Notes under the pieces: generated by a model | What the model saw: only the letters and a program-made list of their open reading frames with translations | The model's database searches: none | What the model was told of the DNA's origin: nothing | Position numbers and translations under genes: made by a program | Source: Halomonas sp. KG2 | GTDB taxonomy: Bacteria > Pseudomonadota > Gammaproteobacteria > Pseudomonadales > Halomonadaceae | Length of the DNA: 64,000 bases | Reading direction: 5' to 3' | Assembly: GCA_030440445.1 (NCBI GenBank) | Contig: CP098528.1 | Span: 1,302,001 to 1,366,000, forward strand | Shown: positions 20,509 to 31,580 of the stretch, in pieces | Layout: the number at the start of each line of letters is the position of its first letter | Numbering within the stretch: position 1 is the first letter of the stretch

Positions 20509-22785
20509 ATGCTGAGCAAAGAACTTGAACTTACCCTGAACACGGCCTTCACCGTGGCTCGCTCAAAGCGCCACGAGTTTATGACCGTTGAGCACCTGCT
20601 CCTGGCGTTGTTGGATAATGCGTCAGCAGTTGACGTGCTAAAGGCGTGTGGGGCGAATCTCGATAAGCTGCGGTCCGATCTGCAGGATTTTATTAATTCG
20701 ACCACGCCATTGATTCCTGAGAGTCAGGCGGATCGCGAAACCCAGCCTACCCTTGGGTTTCAGCGCGTACTGCAACGTGCTGTATTTCATGTGCAGTCAT
20801 CTGGAAAGAGTGAAGTGACTGGCGCTAATGTGCTGGTCGCTATTTTCTCTGAGCAGGAAAGCCAAGCCGTTTACTTCCTCAAGCAACAAAGCGTTGCGCG
20901 CGTAGACGCTGTTAACTATATCGCTCACGGTATTTCGAAGGTGGCTGGCCATGGGCCTGCTCCATCGCCGTCTTCTCAAGAGAGTGAAGATGCTGAAGAG
21001 GGTAGTTCTGAAGGGGCTGCGCATCCGTTAACCGGTTACGCTACCAACCTGAACGAGCAGGCGCGTCAAGGCAAAATAGATCCATTGATTGGGCGCGACC
21101 ATGAACTTGAGCGCGTGGTGCAAATCCTTGCCCGCCGGCGCAAGAATAACCCGCTATTGGTTGGCGAGGCGGGTGTTGGTAAAACCGCTATCGCAGAAGG
21201 CTTAGCAAAGCGTATTGTTGAAGAAGACGTGCCGGATGTGATTGCCGATGCAGTGGTTTACTCGCTTGATATGGGAGCGTTGTTAGCGGGTACTAAATAC
21301 CGCGGTGATTTCGAGAAACGCCTAAAAAGCTTACTTAGTGAATTACGCAAGCAGCCTAACGCCGTGCTCTTTATTGATGAGATTCACACCGTAATAGGTG
21401 CGGGTGCTGCCTCGGGTGGCGTAATGGATGCATCTAACTTGCTGAAACCCTTGCTTTCTTCTGGTGAATTACGGTGTATCGGTTCGACAACGTTCCAAGA
21501 GTTCCGCGGTATTTTTGAGAAAGATCGTGCCCTGGCTCGCCGGTTCCAAAAAGTGGATGTGCTAGCACCCTCTGTGGATGACACCATCAAGATCCTCAAG
21601 GGGTTACGTTCGCGCTTTGAGGAGCACCATGAAATTAAGTACACCGATGGTGCGCTAGAGAGTGCCGCTCGTTTGGCTGATCGCTATATCAATGACCGTT
21701 ACCTACCCGATAAAGCCATCGATGTGATTGATGAGGCAGGCGCGCATCAGCGTATGCTGCCGCCGGAAGTGCGGACTGACACCATTGATGTTGAGCAGGT
21801 AGAAGCGGTAGTGGCGTCTATTGCGCGCATTCCGCCAAAGAGTGTTTCAAGTTCTGATCGTAAGTTGCTTGAGAAGCTCGACCGCGACTTGAAAATGTTG
21901 GTGTTCGGTCAAGATGAGGCCATCGATACTCTCTCCGCTGCCATTAAGCTTTCCCGTGCCGGTTTGAAATCACCAGATAAGCCAGTAGGTAGTTTCTTGT
22001 TTGCTGGCCCAACCGGTGTTGGTAAAACCGAAGTGGCTAAGCAGCTGGCGCATATCATGGGTATCGAACTAGTACGCTTTGATATGTCGGAGTACATGGA
22101 GCGTCATACTGTTTCACGCTTGATTGGTGCCCCGCCAGGCTATGTCGGCTATGACCAAGGGGGGCTGTTAACGGAAGCCGTCACCAAGCAGCCGCATTGT
22201 GTATTGCTGCTAGATGAAATTGAGAAGGCGCACCCTGAAGTGTTTAACCTGCTGCTGCAGGTTATGGATCACGGTCGTTTGACAGACAACAATGGCCGCG
22301 AGGCGGATTTCCGTCACGTTATCCTGATCATGACTTCTAACGCAGGGGCAGAGCAGGCATCGCGGCGCTCTATCGGTTTCCAAAGCCAAGACCACTCAAC
22401 CGACGCGATGGAGGTGATTCGACGCACCTTCTCGCCTGAGTTCCGCAACCGCTTGGATGGTATTATCCAGTTCCATGCGCTGCCAACGTCTGTTGTGCGT
22501 AACGTTGTCGATAAGTTCCTGATCGAGCTACAGGCGCAGCTGGACGAAAAGCGTGTACAGCTTGAAGTCGATGATACCGCGAGAGACTGGTTGGCAGAGA
22601 AAGGCTACGATCCCGATATGGGTGCGCGCCCAATGGCCCGCTTGATCCAAGAGAAGCTGAAAAAGCCGTTGGCCGAGATGATTCTGTTTGGCGAGCTGGC
22701 TGATCAAGGCGGCATTGTGCACGTTAGCCTTGAAGAGGGAGAGCTGCATTTGTCAACGGAGTCGGAGATGGCGGATGCGCCCTGA
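20509..22785 (+). CDS. clpA: ATP-dependent Clp protease ATP-binding subunit ClpA
   Basis: A 758-residue unfoldase with an N-terminal Clp repeat domain (residues 1-145) and two AAA+ modules: Walker A GEAGVGKT at 219-226 and GPTGVGKT at 500-507, each with Walker B ([16 protein letters not shown]). The IGF/IGL-type ClpP-binding loop region is in the second module (SIGFQSQD). It unfolds substrates for ClpP, which is not in this window. AGGGGA precedes the ATG. Together with clpS, bpt and aat it makes up the N-degron pathway. Confidence 0.96.
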   Translation: MLSKELELTLNTAFTVARSKRHEFMTVEHLLLALLDNASAVDVLKACGANLDKLRSDLQDFINSTTPLIPESQADRETQPTLGFQRVLQRAVFHVQSSGKSEVTGANVLVAIFSEQESQAVYFLKQQSVARVDAVNYIAHGISKVAGHGPAPSPSSQESEDAEEGSSEGAAHPLTGYATNLNEQARQGKIDPLIGRDHELERVVQILARRRKNNPLLVGEAGVGKTAIAEGLAKRIVEEDVPDVIADAVVYSLDMGALLAGTKYRGDFEKRLKSLLSELRKQPNAVLFIDEIHTVIGAGAASGGVMDASNLLKPLLSSGELRCIGSTTFQEFRGIFEKDRALARRFQKVDVLAPSVDDTIKILKGLRSRFEEHHEIKYTDGALESAARLADRYINDRYLPDKAIDVIDEAGAHQRMLPPEVRTDTIDVEQVEAVVASIARIPPKSVSSSDRKLLEKLDRDLKMLVFGQDEAIDTLSAAIKLSRAGLKSPDKPVGSFLFAGPTGVGKTEVAKQLAHIMGIELVRFDMSEYMERHTVSRLIGAPPGYVGYDQGGLLTEAVTKQPHCVLLLDEIEKAHPEVFNLLLQVMDHGRLTDNNGREADFRHVILIMTSNAGAEQASRRSIGFQSQDHSTDAMEVIRRTFSPEFRNRLDGIIQFHALPTSVVRNVVDKFLIELQAQLDEKRVQLEVDDTARDWLAEKGYDPDMGARPMARLIQEKLKKPLAEMILFGELADQGGIVHVSLEEGELHLSTESEMADAP

Positions 22786-22845
22786 AAAGGGCGCTAAGGC
22801 CACCTAAGTCTACATCAAGCCCTTATCTCATGCCTCACTAAAGCA

Positions 22846-22880
22846 CAGCGCCCTGTCATCCGACGGGGCGTTGTCGTTTG
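22846..22880 (+). terminator. Probable terminator after clpA
   Basis: A 12-bp stem (CAGCGCCCTGTC with GACGGGGCGTTG, two G-U pairs) and 4-base loop. The following T tract is poor (TCGTTTG), so termination may be partial. Confidence 0.55.
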
Positions 22881-22966
22881 CAGAGAGCGGCGCCGTACTT
22901 ACGCTATATTTTCAGTCAGGATGCGTGCATGCGCGGGCAGTGTTTGCTTGTAGGCGTTACCAAGGC

Positions 22967-23185
22967 TTAGCGCGAGCGATAAACAATACGGCCTTTTGAC
23001 AGATCGTAGGGCGTCAGCTCTACTTTTACCTTGTCACCTGTCAGGATGCGGATGTAGTTTTTGCGCATTTTGCCTGAAATATGAGCGGTAACGACGTGGC
23101 CGTTTTCCAGCTCAACACGGAACATGGTGTTGGGAAGGGTATCAACAATAACGCCTTCCATTTCAATATGATCTTCGCGTGCCAT
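22967..23185 (-). CDS. infA: Translation initiation factor IF-1
   Basis: A 72-residue OB-fold protein with the standard IF-1 sequence ([19 protein letters not shown], then RVELENGH and [11 protein letters not shown]). It binds the ribosomal A site during initiation. GAGGA precedes the ATG. It is convergent with clpA and downstream of bpt, an order shared with many gammaproteobacteria. Confidence 0.97.
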   Translation of the reverse strand: MAREDHIEMEGVIVDTLPNTMFRVELENGHVVTAHISGKMRKNYIRILTGDKVKVELTPYDLSKGRIVYRSR

Positions 23186-23324
23186 ATAGGCAGATCCTCA
23201 CTTATTTAACGTAATGGTTTGGTCTAATTAGTTACTTTAGTGGGCATCGTCAGATGACGATTGCCCAGCAAGCAGCGCTATATTGTGCCGTAAGCCTGCC
23301 ATCAAGGCAAAAAAGCTGGCAAGT

Positions 23325-24059
23325 TTAGCAAATTAAAGGCCGCCAATGACGCCCGTCGAGCACCTCTATTGGGGTGAACGCGCGCTTGTAACGCATCTTA
23401 CGGCACTCCTCAATCCAATACCCAAGATACAAGTGGGGGAGAGACTTTTCACCACACAGCTCAATGAGTTTAAGAATAGCAAACGTTCCCAGTGATCGCT
23501 TTTCCAAGGTCTTATCGACACTGAAAAACGTGTAAATAGCCGATAGCCCATGCTCAAGTTGATCAAATGCCGCGACCGCGACGAGCTTCCCATCCAGGTG
23601 CATTTCTAAAAGGTGTGCATAGGGTTCTTCAAGCGTTAAAAAGGTACGATACTGCTCTCGGCTCGGCGGATACATGTCACCATCAGCGTGGCGTAAGCGG
23701 ATATAGTCTGCATAGAGTGCATAATGCTCTGCCTCATAGCGTGCAGGCACTACCCGTGTAGCAATATCGGCATTAAGGCGCCGGAGTTTGCGTTGGGTGC
23801 GATTAGCGCTAAAGTCGCTGATAGGAATGCGTACTGAGCGACAGGCATTGCAACCCTCGCAGTGAGGGCGGTATAGATGGCGACCGCTGCGACGAAAGCC
23901 GAGTAACGAAAGTGAGTCATAAACGCCGGGAACGGGAGATTCCTGGGGATCCAGAAACAGAGTGGTTGCTTCCTTGCCAGGAAGATAGCTGCAGGCATGG
24001 GGAACGGTTAGGAAGAAGCGCAAATCCCGCACAGGGCGGCGAGGAGCGTTACTACTCAC
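23325..24059 (-). CDS. bpt: Aspartate/glutamate leucyltransferase Bpt
   Basis: A 244-residue arginyltransferase-like (ATE1-related) enzyme. Bpt adds Leu from Leu-tRNA to proteins with N-terminal Asp or Glu, making secondary N-degrons. The N-terminal Cys motif CSYL and CEGCNACRSVRIP are present, as is the C-terminal GNAT-like part (LYLGYWIEECRKMRYK). The start is GTG at 24059 with GGAGG six bases away. It lies between infA and aat on the same strand. Confidence 0.93.
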   Translation of the reverse strand: MSSNAPRRPVRDLRFFLTVPHACSYLPGKEATTLFLDPQESPVPGVYDSLSLLGFRRSGRHLYRPHCEGCNACRSVRIPISDFSANRTQRKLRRLNADIATRVVPARYEAEHYALYADYIRLRHADGDMYPPSREQYRTFLTLEEPYAHLLEMHLDGKLVAVAAFDQLEHGLSAIYTFFSVDKTLEKRSLGTFAILKLIELCGEKSLPHLYLGYWIEECRKMRYKRAFTPIEVLDGRHWRPLIC

Positions 24060-24105
24060 GGCTTGCCTCCTTGCTTAGTTTGAACATGGACTAGCTTGAA
24101 TACGC

Positions 24106-24858
24106 TTACCATTCCGGGTGATTGGCCGAAGCAATAACGTTAAGCCACGGTGATCCAGGTATAGTAGGCGCTTCATTGGTCATATTCGTTAAGTTAAATG
24201 CCTCGTTAGGCAACCACTTTTCAAGATAGTTGATGAACGTCTTACGAGCGACTGTTGTCGCACCAAGGCTCGCCAAGTGAGGTGTGTGCATCTGGCAGTC
24301 GATCAGTTTACCCTCATGGTGTTGCATGGCATGGGCTAAGTGGGCGAGGGCAATTTTAGAGGCATCGGGCACTTTCGAGAACATTGATTCACCAAAGAAA
24401 ATTGGCCCCATTGCTAATCCATAAAGCCCGCCAACCAGTTGGCCATCAAGATGTACTTCAATGCTATGCGCGATGCCTAGCTCATGTAGACGTTGGTAAG
24501 CGTGACGCATATCTTGATTGATCCAGGTGCCTGGTTCCCCAGAGCGTGGCGCAGCGCATGCTTTAACAATGTTTTCAAACTGTTGATCCAGAGTGACGAT
24601 AAAGCCACCATGGCGCAATCGCTTAACAAGGCTACGACGTCGTTTAAACTGTGCTGGTTGCAATACCATACGTGGGTTGGGGCTCCACCACAAAATAGGT
24701 TCATCATCGCTATACCATGGGAAAATACCCTTTCGGTAAGCGTGAATTAACCAGTGGGGGGATAGCTCTCCGCCTGCGGCAAGAAGGCCGTTCGGTGACT
24801 CGAGGGCAAGGTCGGTAGACGGAAAGATAGGCTGTGGCGATGAAAGCCAAGGTAGCAT
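24106..24858 (-). CDS. aat: Leucyl/phenylalanyl-tRNA-protein transferase
   Basis: A 250-residue GNAT-fold transferase that adds Leu or Phe to proteins with N-terminal Lys or Arg, marking them for ClpS-ClpAP. Hallmarks are FPSTDLALESPNGLLAAGGELS near the N terminus (present as PNGLLAAGGELS), GIFPWYSDDEPILWWSP (PWYSDDEPILWWSP) and GGLYGLAMG. AGGAG precedes the ATG. First gene of the aat-bpt-infA minus-strand run and divergent from ftsK. Confidence 0.96.
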   Translation of the reverse strand: MLPWLSSPQPIFPSTDLALESPNGLLAAGGELSPHWLIHAYRKGIFPWYSDDEPILWWSPNPRMVLQPAQFKRRRSLVKRLRHGGFIVTLDQQFENIVKACAAPRSGEPGTWINQDMRHAYQRLHELGIAHSIEVHLDGQLVGGLYGLAMGPIFFGESMFSKVPDASKIALAHLAHAMQHHEGKLIDCQMHTPHLASLGATTVARKTFINYLEKWLPNEAFNLTNMTNEAPTIPGSPWLNVIASANHPEW

Positions 24859-24976
24859 TGTTTGCTCCTGTTACTGAACACTTCGATAGAAGCGCTGTGA
24901 CGGCGAAAGGATGCTCGGTATGATGCAAACTCGCAAGTGGATTAAAGACACCATTGAGGTGTAAAGGGAGAATCGC

Positions 24977-27900
24977 TTGAAAGTAAATAAGGCGGTAGAC
25001 AAGCGAACGCAACGTAACTCGCGTCAACCATCATCAACGGCCTCAACTGGGCGAGTTAAAGCCGCAAAGGATAAAGCTCGCCGATTTGGTCTGCGCTTGC
25101 AGGGCTCGGCGCGCGAAGGCGTGGTCGTCGTGCTGCTTGCGCTGTGCGTGTTTTTGTTATTGGCACTGTTTAGTTATGACCCTGCCGACCCAGGTTGGTC
25201 TTATCAAGGGCCGGAAACGGATGTTCATAACTGGATGGGGCCTGTTGGTGCCTGGCTGGCGGACGTGCTTTATTCGCTGCTGGGAGCAAGTGCCTTGTGG
25301 TGGCCGGGAATGTTTGGTTATGCGGCCTGGTGGCTAATGAGGTCACGCCAAGTACGCTTTGATATCGATCCGGTAGCGATTGCTGTCCATACCGGAGGAT
25401 TAGTGCTGCTTATCTTCGGCACGACGATGTTGGGTGCGCTGCATTTTTATCATCCTGACAGCATTTTGCCTTACGCCTCTGGCGGTATATTGGGCGAAGG
25501 GTTAGTGAGCACTCTGAAACCACTTGTCAGCAATGGTGGCGTTGGTCTTATTTCTGCTGCGCTAATCTTGATCGGTTTTCCACTGTTTAGCGGCATGTCG
25601 TGGTTACAGGTGGCTGATGAGCTTGGTCGTCGTCTGTGTAAAGTAGGGGGCTGGTTCAGCGCTCGGCGCGCTAAAGGGCGTGAGAGGCGCTCCCAGCGTG
25701 CTGCTGTGCGTGCTGCCGCGAAAGCAGCGTCTCAGAAAGTAAAAGAGAAACCACTAGCTGAATTTAAAGCGGCTAAGCCAGAGAGTGACTCGCAACGCCC
25801 AAGTCAAAAAGAAAATAGTCACCAGCAAACACCCGCCCAAGAAAGCAGCCGCGTACGTCGTGAGCCTAGTCTTTCAACGACAGATACCTCAATTCCATGG
25901 GCAGCGGCTGCATTTTCGGGTGCATTGCCTGAGGAAGAGATGCCCAAGCGTACATCCTCAACTGCGCCTGAGCAGCCTGCTCCTGAGATGGACGCCCCTC
26001 AGGATGCTCCGCCGGTTGAGCCTAATGACCGGCCGCTTGAAACCGCAGCTGAAGAGCGGCGTGAAGCTAAAGCAGAAGTTAAAACAGAAGTTAAAACAGA
26101 AGTTAAAACAGAGCCTAAAATAGAGCCTGTTGTGAACAACGATGTGGAAAAAGTTGCGGAAGACGCTGTAGAAGATGTCGAGGAAAAATTGCCTAGCGCG
26201 CCTCGCGAGGATGCTTTTGCGGTGCGCATCAAGGACGAAAGCAGCGAGCCAACACCTTCAGTACCGCTCTCCGCGAGAGAGGCAGAGCCAACGTTCGATC
26301 AGCCAGCGCGTGATGAACTAGCCGGTGAAAAAACGGCTTCTCATCCTGCGCCTAGTTTCCAGCCAGCAGAAACGCAGCCATTGCATTCATCGACAGACAT
26401 ATCACGCGATGAAACAGAGCCTCAAGCTACGTCTCAGGCGATGTCTTATGCAGCGCATGAAATAAAACAGCATGATGCAGCTAAGCAAGGCGACAATGTT
26501 GAACGTGAGATGGCGCCTGTTTCTACCAGCATGCCTGAACCCGAGCATACGCCGGCAATCACGCCGCGCGATGAACCTTACTCTCGCCCTGTGCATGCGA
26601 CGCCCCCTGAGCCTCGTTCCGAACGGGTACCTGAAGTCGTGCCTGAACCGGTATGGGATGATGAGGAAGACGACCTCCCTGTCGCACGGCCAGCCGTTAC
26701 TGCCGTGCGCCAAGAGCCAACGCTACATGATTCTGATGTATCCAGGACTGATGTATCCAGGGAAGAGGCGCCCAGGGTTGAGGTTCCCCGAGGTGCGTCT
26801 TCTGAGATGGTGGATTCAAATGACATGTCTGCCGACGTGGCCTCTTCTGAGGAAAAAGAATCTGACAATGGGCCTACTCTGTGGACCGTTGAGCATTTGC
26901 AGAGCCAGCGTCCAGCGTTTGAAACATTCGATGAGCCAGAAGGGGATGTGCCTAGTCTCCAACTGCTGACGCCTCCAGAGCCGCATGAGCCTAATTACAC
27001 CGACGAGCAGCTTGCTGATATGGCGGAGCTCCTGGAAGTGCGGCTGCGTGAGTATGGTGTTAAAGCAGAAGTCGTTGATACATGGCCTGGCCCTGTTATC
27101 ACCCGGTTTGAAATTAAACCAGCGGCTGGGGTGAAAGTTTCCAAAATCAGTAACCTTGCTAAAGACCTAGCACGTTCGTTAATGGTCAAGAGTGTACGTG
27201 TGGTTGAGGTGATTCCTGGTCGTCCAACGGTCGGCATTGAAATACCTAACCCCCATCGAGCGATGATTCGTCTGCGTGAAGTCATTGACTCTGACCGCTA
27301 TCAACAGGAAAGCTCGCCACTGACCATGGCGTTGGGTCAGGACATTGGCGGCGGGCCCGTTGTCGCTAATCTAGGTAAGATGCCGCATCTTCTGGTTGCG
27401 GGTACGACGGGGTCTGGTAAGTCAGTGGGTGTGAATGCCATGCTGATTTCCATGTTGCTAAAAGCGACCCCAGATGAGCTCAAGCTGATCATGGTTGACC
27501 CAAAAATGCTGGAGCTGTCAGTTTACGATGGCATTCCGCACCTTTTGGCCCCCGTGGTCACGGATATGAAGGAAGCTGCAAACAGTCTGCGCTGGTGTGT
27601 TGCGGAGATGGAGCGCCGCTACAAATTAATGGCGGCAATGGGGGTGCGCAACATTGCAGGCTTTAATGGTCGTTTAGATGAGGCTGAGAGTGCCGGCGCA
27701 CAAGTTGCCGACCCGCTTTGGGAGCCGCAGCCTTGGGAAATGCATCAGACGCCGCCAATCCTTGAAAAGCTGCCCTACATCGTGGTGGTGATCGACGAAT
27801 TCGCCGACATGTTTATGATCGTCGGCAAGAAAGTTGAAGAACTCATTGCGCGTTTGGCACAAAAGGCGCGTGCCGCGGGTATCCACCTGATTTTGGCTAC

Positions 27901-28444
27901 TCAGCGCCCCTCTGTTGATGTGGTGACGGGGCTGATTAAGGCGAATATTCCGTCGCGAATGGCCTTCCAGGTATCGTCTCGGATTGATTCGCGTACCATT
28001 CTGGATCAGGGGGGCGCCGAGAGCCTGCTCGGCCATGGTGATATGCTTTACTTACCCGCTGGCTCAGGGCCGCCTAACCGGATTCATGGTGCTTTTGTAG
28101 ACGATGACGAAGTGCACCGGGTCGTGGATGATTGGAAGCGACGTGGCGCGCCTGAGTACATTGAAGAGATTTTGTCAGGCGGTGTCACTGCCGATGCACT
28201 GACGGGGCTTGAGGCAGAGGGTGTCGATGGCGATGATGCTGAGCAGGATGCGCTTTACGATGAGGCGGTTCAGTTTGTTACCGAAACACGTAAAGCTTCA
28301 ATATCTGCCGTTCAGCGTCGCTTCAAAATCGGCTATAACCGCGCAGCGCGCTTGGTGGAAGCAATGGAAGGTGCCGGTGTGGTTACCTCTATGGGCTCTA
28401 ACGGTGCCCGTGAAGTGTTAGCACCGCCCCCGATAGGCCACTGA
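24977..28444 (+). CDS. ftsK: DNA translocase FtsK
   Basis: An 1155-residue septal DNA pump. Residues about 45-205 hold four to five membrane spans, followed by a long acidic, Pro/Glu/Ser-rich linker (about 225-640). The motor has Walker A GTTGSGKS at 809-816 and Walker B ([12 protein letters not shown]). The gamma winged-helix domain that reads KOPS begins near residue 1095. FtsK resolves chromosome dimers with XerCD at dif and joins the divisome. The start is TTG with GGGAG six bases upstream. The linker contains short internal tandem repeats. At 1155 residues it lies between the short and the E. coli (1329) forms. Confidence 0.96.
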   Translation: MKVNKAVDKRTQRNSRQPSSTASTGRVKAAKDKARRFGLRLQGSAREGVVVVLLALCVFLLLALFSYDPADPGWSYQGPETDVHNWMGPVGAWLADVLYSLLGASALWWPGMFGYAAWWLMRSRQVRFDIDPVAIAVHTGGLVLLIFGTTMLGALHFYHPDSILPYASGGILGEGLVSTLKPLVSNGGVGLISAALILIGFPLFSGMSWLQVADELGRRLCKVGGWFSARRAKGRERRSQRAAVRAAAKAASQKVKEKPLAEFKAAKPESDSQRPSQKENSHQQTPAQESSRVRREPSLSTTDTSIPWAAAAFSGALPEEEMPKRTSSTAPEQPAPEMDAPQDAPPVEPNDRPLETAAEERREAKAEVKTEVKTEVKTEPKIEPVVNNDVEKVAEDAVEDVEEKLPSAPREDAFAVRIKDESSEPTPSVPLSAREAEPTFDQPARDELAGEKTASHPAPSFQPAETQPLHSSTDISRDETEPQATSQAMSYAAHEIKQHDAAKQGDNVEREMAPVSTSMPEPEHTPAITPRDEPYSRPVHATPPEPRSERVPEVVPEPVWDDEEDDLPVARPAVTAVRQEPTLHDSDVSRTDVSREEAPRVEVPRGASSEMVDSNDMSADVASSEEKESDNGPTLWTVEHLQSQRPAFETFDEPEGDVPSLQLLTPPEPHEPNYTDEQLADMAELLEVRLREYGVKAEVVDTWPGPVITRFEIKPAAGVKVSKISNLAKDLARSLMVKSVRVVEVIPGRPTVGIEIPNPHRAMIRLREVIDSDRYQQESSPLTMALGQDIGGGPVVANLGKMPHLLVAGTTGSGKSVGVNAMLISMLLKATPDELKLIMVDPKMLELSVYDGIPHLLAPVVTDMKEAANSLRWCVAEMERRYKLMAAMGVRNIAGFNGRLDEAESAGAQVADPLWEPQPWEMHQTPPILEKLPYIVVVIDEFADMFMIVGKKVEELIARLAQKARAAGIHLILATQRPSVDVVTGLIKANIPSRMAFQVSSRIDSRTILDQGGAESLLGHGDMLYLPAGSGPPNRIHGAFVDDDEVHRVVDDWKRRGAPEYIEEILSGGVTADALTGLEAEGVDGDDAEQDALYDEAVQFVTETRKASISAVQRRFKIGYNRAARLVEAMEGAGVVTSMGSNGAREVLAPPPIGH
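26075..26110 (+). repeat. Three exact 12-bp repeats in the ftsK linker
   Basis: GAAGTTAAAACA occurs three times in tandem, encoding Glu-Val-Lys-Thr three times (residues 367-378). The unit length keeps the frame, so copy number could vary between strains without breaking the gene. Confidence 0.95.
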
Positions 28445-28500
28445 CTTATCTGTTAATGAGTGCCCGACGCTTGGTTCAATAATGCAATAAGCGTGAAAGT

Positions 28501-28532
28501 CGCGCCGTAGGTGAAACCCTGCGGCGCGTTTT
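28501..28532 (+). terminator. Terminator of ftsK
   Basis: An 11-bp stem (CGCGCCGTAGG / CCTGCGGCGCG, one G-U pair) with a 6-base loop, followed by TTTT. Confidence 0.85.
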
Positions 28533-28612
28533 GCGTCTGAGAGGCTACATGGATCGTCTTAACGCTCCTTGCCTCGTCCGCTATTCGGCAATGACTGCCT
28601 AGGGAGAATATA

Positions 28613-29266
28613 ATGCGCGATACACATACTCGACGCTCATCAGCGTTAGCGTTAGCAGCCAGTGCGCTAGGGTTAGCCTTTGCATCGCCTATTGCGTGGG
28701 CAAACGAGGCTGCAGAGCGCCTTACGGAGCGGCTTGACCCGCTTGAGAACTATCAAGCGACGTTTGAACAGCAAATTCTGGACGGTGGTGGTGAGCGTTT
28801 ACAGAGCGCGCGTGGAGAAATGTGGCTCTCGCGCCCTGGCATGCTACGTTGGGAAGTCGATGCGCCTTATACGCAAGTCGTCGTCTCGGATGGTGATGAT
28901 GTTTATCTCTATGACCCTGATCTTGAGCAAGTTACCATTCAGGCAATGGATGACCGGGTCACGCATACCCCCGCGCTGTTGCTCTCAGGCAGTGCAAGCG
29001 ATTTAACTGCTAGCTATGACGTATTTCATGAGCAGCAGAACGGTGATGACGTGTTTACGCTGATTCCCATCTCAGCGGATACGTTATTCGAAGAGCTGAG
29101 CATGGTCTTTGACAATCAGACCTTAACGCAACTGTGGATGATGGACAGTACTGGTCAGCGCACCGCGATTACGTTTAGCGACATTACTCGTAACGGTAGT
29201 ATTGACCGCAGCTTATTCAATTTTGATATTCCTGAAGGCACTGATGTTATCCGCGAAGAGCTGTAA
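28613..29266 (+). CDS. lolA: Outer-membrane lipoprotein carrier protein LolA
   Basis: A 217-residue periplasmic chaperone that carries lipoproteins from LolCDE to LolB. It has a signal peptide (ALAASALGLAFASPIAWA, cleavage near residue 30) and the LolA core, including NYQATFEQ, the Arg of RPGMLRWEV and the C-terminal NFDIPEGTDVI. AGGGAG precedes the ATG. It follows ftsK, as in many relatives, but the usual next gene rarA is inverted here. Confidence 0.94.
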   Translation: MRDTHTRRSSALALAASALGLAFASPIAWANEAAERLTERLDPLENYQATFEQQILDGGGERLQSARGEMWLSRPGMLRWEVDAPYTQVVVSDGDDVYLYDPDLEQVTIQAMDDRVTHTPALLLSGSASDLTASYDVFHEQQNGDDVFTLIPISADTLFEELSMVFDNQTLTQLWMMDSTGQRTAITFSDITRNGSIDRSLFNFDIPEGTDVIREEL

Positions 29267-29320
29267 AAAAATGGTGTGAGACGAGCAGTACACGCTCGTA
29301 ATAATGTCGCACGATGACTA

Positions 29321-29346
29321 GATCAGGCACCTTAAGGTGCCTGATC
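29321..29346. terminator. 26-bp perfect palindrome at the lolA/rarA junction
   Basis: GATCAGGCACCTT is followed directly by its exact reverse complement. The palindrome covers the last 15 bases of rarA, including its stop codon. There is no T tract on either side, so it is at best a weak terminator or a transcript-end stabiliser for the two convergent genes. Confidence 0.5.
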
Positions 29347-30666
29347 TGCCTCTAGGTCCTGCTGTTCCCGCCACGCCATTATCTCACCAAAGCGTTTCTC
29401 CTGACCAAAGACGCTCGGTTCATAAAATCGTGCTTTAGGTAAGTCATCAGGCCAACAGTCATGAGCGCTGCCAGCAGGGTAGCCATAGGGTTCGTTATGC
29501 GCGTAGCGATAGCCTTGGCCATGTCCTAACTGCTCCATCAATTTGGTGGGAGCGTTGCGAAGATAGCTGGGAACTTCCAACTGTGGTTGCTGCTGCACAA
29601 ACTGCTGTGCAGCCTTCCAGGCACGATCAATACGATTACTTTTTGGAGCAACCGCTAAATGAATGGCAGCGTGGGCAATCGCTCGCTGACCCTCATAATC
29701 GCCTAAACGTAAGTAGGCATCCCAGGCAGCAATGACCAGGGGCAGTGCTCGTGGATCAGCATTTCCTACATCTTCTGAGGCAATTGCCGTTAAGCGGCGC
29801 ACGATATCAAGCGGGTCGCCGCCGCCCTGTAAAAAGCGTGCCATATACAGCAGAGCCGAATCAGGACGTGATGAGCGAATTGATTTATGAATTGCTGATA
29901 ATAAATCGTAATAAGCGTCACCCTGCTTATCAAAGGCGCTTGATTGATGACCTACCACATCGGCTAACACCGCTTTGTGTAGTACCTCTTTATCACCATG
30001 TTGTTCAGTAAAGTCGCAGGCCGTTTCTAGTAGTCCCAGCGCGCGACGCGCGTCGCCTGCACTGGCATGAGCAAGTGCCTCTAATACTCCCTCGTCCATC
30101 TCGATGCGGCGCTTCCCCAGGCCATGTTCAGCATCGTTTAATGCCTGAGACAACACCTGGAGAAGTTCGTCATGGCTCAGCGGTTTAAGTACATAAACCC
30201 GAGCACGGGAAAGTAGCGCCGAGTTGACCTCAAAAGAGGGGTTTTCTGTTGTTGCGCCGATCAGTGTTAGCAGGCCGGACTCCACATGGGGCAGCAACGC
30301 GTCCTGTTGACTCTTGTTCAAACGATGAATTTCATCTAAGAATAGAAGCGTGGGCGATGTGCGTTGCTGTGCTCGCTCTACTGCTGAACGAATTTCTTTC
30401 ACACCGGCCATGACGGCACTTAAATGCTCAAGATGAGCGCCAGAAGCGCGGGCTAGTAACTCTGCTAGCGTGGTTTTCCCCACACCAGGTGGCCCCCATA
30501 AAATCATTGAGCGTACGACACCAGACTCTGCCATTCGACGTAGCGGTTTTTCAGGCCCCACTAATGCTTGCTGGCCGACGTAATCGTTAAGGGTTAGAGG
30601 GCGCATACGGTAGGCAAGGGGCACGTCTTCACTTGTGGTAACGGACGCGCGGTCAAAAAGATCCAT
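29332..30666 (-). CDS. rarA: Replication-associated recombination protein RarA (MgsA)
   Basis: An AAA+ clamp-loader-like ATPase of about 444 residues that acts at stalled forks. Walker A is GPPGVGKTT, Walker B LFLDEIHR, and the C-terminal tetramerisation domain runs from about residue 250 ([21 protein letters not shown]). The ATG at 30666 ([10 protein letters not shown]) fits the family; the open frame extends 17 codons further without support. In most gammaproteobacteria rarA follows lolA on the same strand. Here it is convergent. Confidence 0.95.
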   Translation of the reverse strand: MDLFDRASVTTSEDVPLAYRMRPLTLNDYVGQQALVGPEKPLRRMAESGVVRSMILWGPPGVGKTTLAELLARASGAHLEHLSAVMAGVKEIRSAVERAQQRTSPTLLFLDEIHRLNKSQQDALLPHVESGLLTLIGATTENPSFEVNSALLSRARVYVLKPLSHDELLQVLSQALNDAEHGLGKRRIEMDEGVLEALAHASAGDARRALGLLETACDFTEQHGDKEVLHKAVLADVVGHQSSAFDKQGDAYYDLLSAIHKSIRSSRPDSALLYMARFLQGGGDPLDIVRRLTAIASEDVGNADPRALPLVIAAWDAYLRLGDYEGQRAIAHAAIHLAVAPKSNRIDRAWKAAQQFVQQQPQLEVPSYLRNAPTKLMEQLGHGQGYRYAHNEPYGYPAGSAHDCWPDDLPKARFYEPSVFGQEKRFGEIMAWREQQDLEADQAP

Positions 30667-30920
30667 ATAAACGTTCCCTATAAATTTCCAGCGTAAATCT
30701 TGCTGTTGAACAATCAACGATTAACACGTGTCTGTGGTAAATAATGTAACGTCGGGCTACCTTTGGGCATAACCGACGGATAAGCGCCTGCTTGCCTAGG
30801 TAATGCCAAAGGCGCATGGTAACGATTAACACCAGTGTAGTTGAACCCAGCTCATGCCATGCGCCTAAGCGTTAGCAGGCAATGGGCGAAAGGTAAGGCA
30901 CTTACAAAGGAGACGGCAAG

Positions 30921-31466
30921 ATGTTAAACCAACTGCGTCTAGATCATGCCAACATGGCGCGAATGCTCCATGTGTTGCAGCTGAAACAAAAAACACTCGT
31001 GAGTGGTGAACGGCCCGACTTCCAGTTGATGCGTGAGGTGGTGGACTACATTTTGTCTTATATGGATGGTTTTGCTTCTCCGCTGGAAAAAATCTGCGTG
31101 GAACGTCTGCAAAAGCAGGCCCCTGAGCACCTTCCATTGATGGAGCAAATGGCCAGTGACTATCGTAAATTAAAGCCACGCCTGTCTCGTTTATCCAATG
31201 ATATTGACATGATTCTAATGGATAACGTGCTGCCCATGGATATTTTTGCAGAGGCGTTGAAAGCGTACCTTGATGCACACCGTGCCTATCTCCGTCATGA
31301 GAGAGAGGGTCTGTTCCCGTTGATAGATGAGCATTTCAGCGAAGAAGATATGGAGGAGCTTCGTCAAGCGCTACCTGAGGGAGCTGAACAAGAACTAGAG
31401 CGCCTACAGCAAGCGTACCCCGAACTTTACGCTGAATTGCGTGGTGCCGAAGTGCCATCAATGTAG
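30921..31466 (+). CDS. Hemerythrin-like HHE-domain protein with altered metal ligands
   Basis: A 181-residue four-helix protein of the hemerythrin/HHE cation-binding type. Ligand-like His9, His120 and His126-Glu127 are present. The second helix motif, usually H-x-x-x-E in a context such as HHPKEE, reads ASPLEK here (residues 52-57), so His is replaced by Ser53 while Glu56 remains near the expected place. Metal binding may therefore be altered. AGGAGA precedes the ATG and a strong terminator follows. Function unknown. Confidence 0.75.
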   Translation: MLNQLRLDHANMARMLHVLQLKQKTLVSGERPDFQLMREVVDYILSYMDGFASPLEKICVERLQKQAPEHLPLMEQMASDYRKLKPRLSRLSNDIDMILMDNVLPMDIFAEALKAYLDAHRAYLRHEREGLFPLIDEHFSEEDMEELRQALPEGAEQELERLQQAYPELYAELRGAEVPSM

Positions 31467-31491
31467 CGCGTAAGCTGATCATTCAAGGTGT

Positions 31492-31524
31492 AACGGGGCG
31501 TGTTAAACTAACGCCCCGTTTTTT
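31492..31524 (+). terminator. Terminator of the hemerythrin-like gene
   Basis: A perfect 10-bp stem (AACGGGGCGT / ACGCCCCGTT) with a 9-base loop, running into TTTTTT. Confidence 0.93.
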
Positions 31525-31547
31525 ATTGGCGGCTTGAGGAGGGTGGC

Positions 31548-31580
31548 ATGTACAACGCGTATTGGATGGTTAAGCAGTGA
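31548..31580 (+). CDS. Possible 10-codon leader ORF before murI
   Basis: An ATG preceded by GAGGAGGG starts a short frame, MYNAYWMVKQ, whose TGA stop overlaps the murI ATG as TGATG. murI itself has no comparable ribosome site near its own start, so ribosomes loaded on the leader could reinitiate on murI. Too short to judge by composition; called only from the strong site and exact overlap. Confidence 0.35.
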   Translation: MYNAYWMVKQ

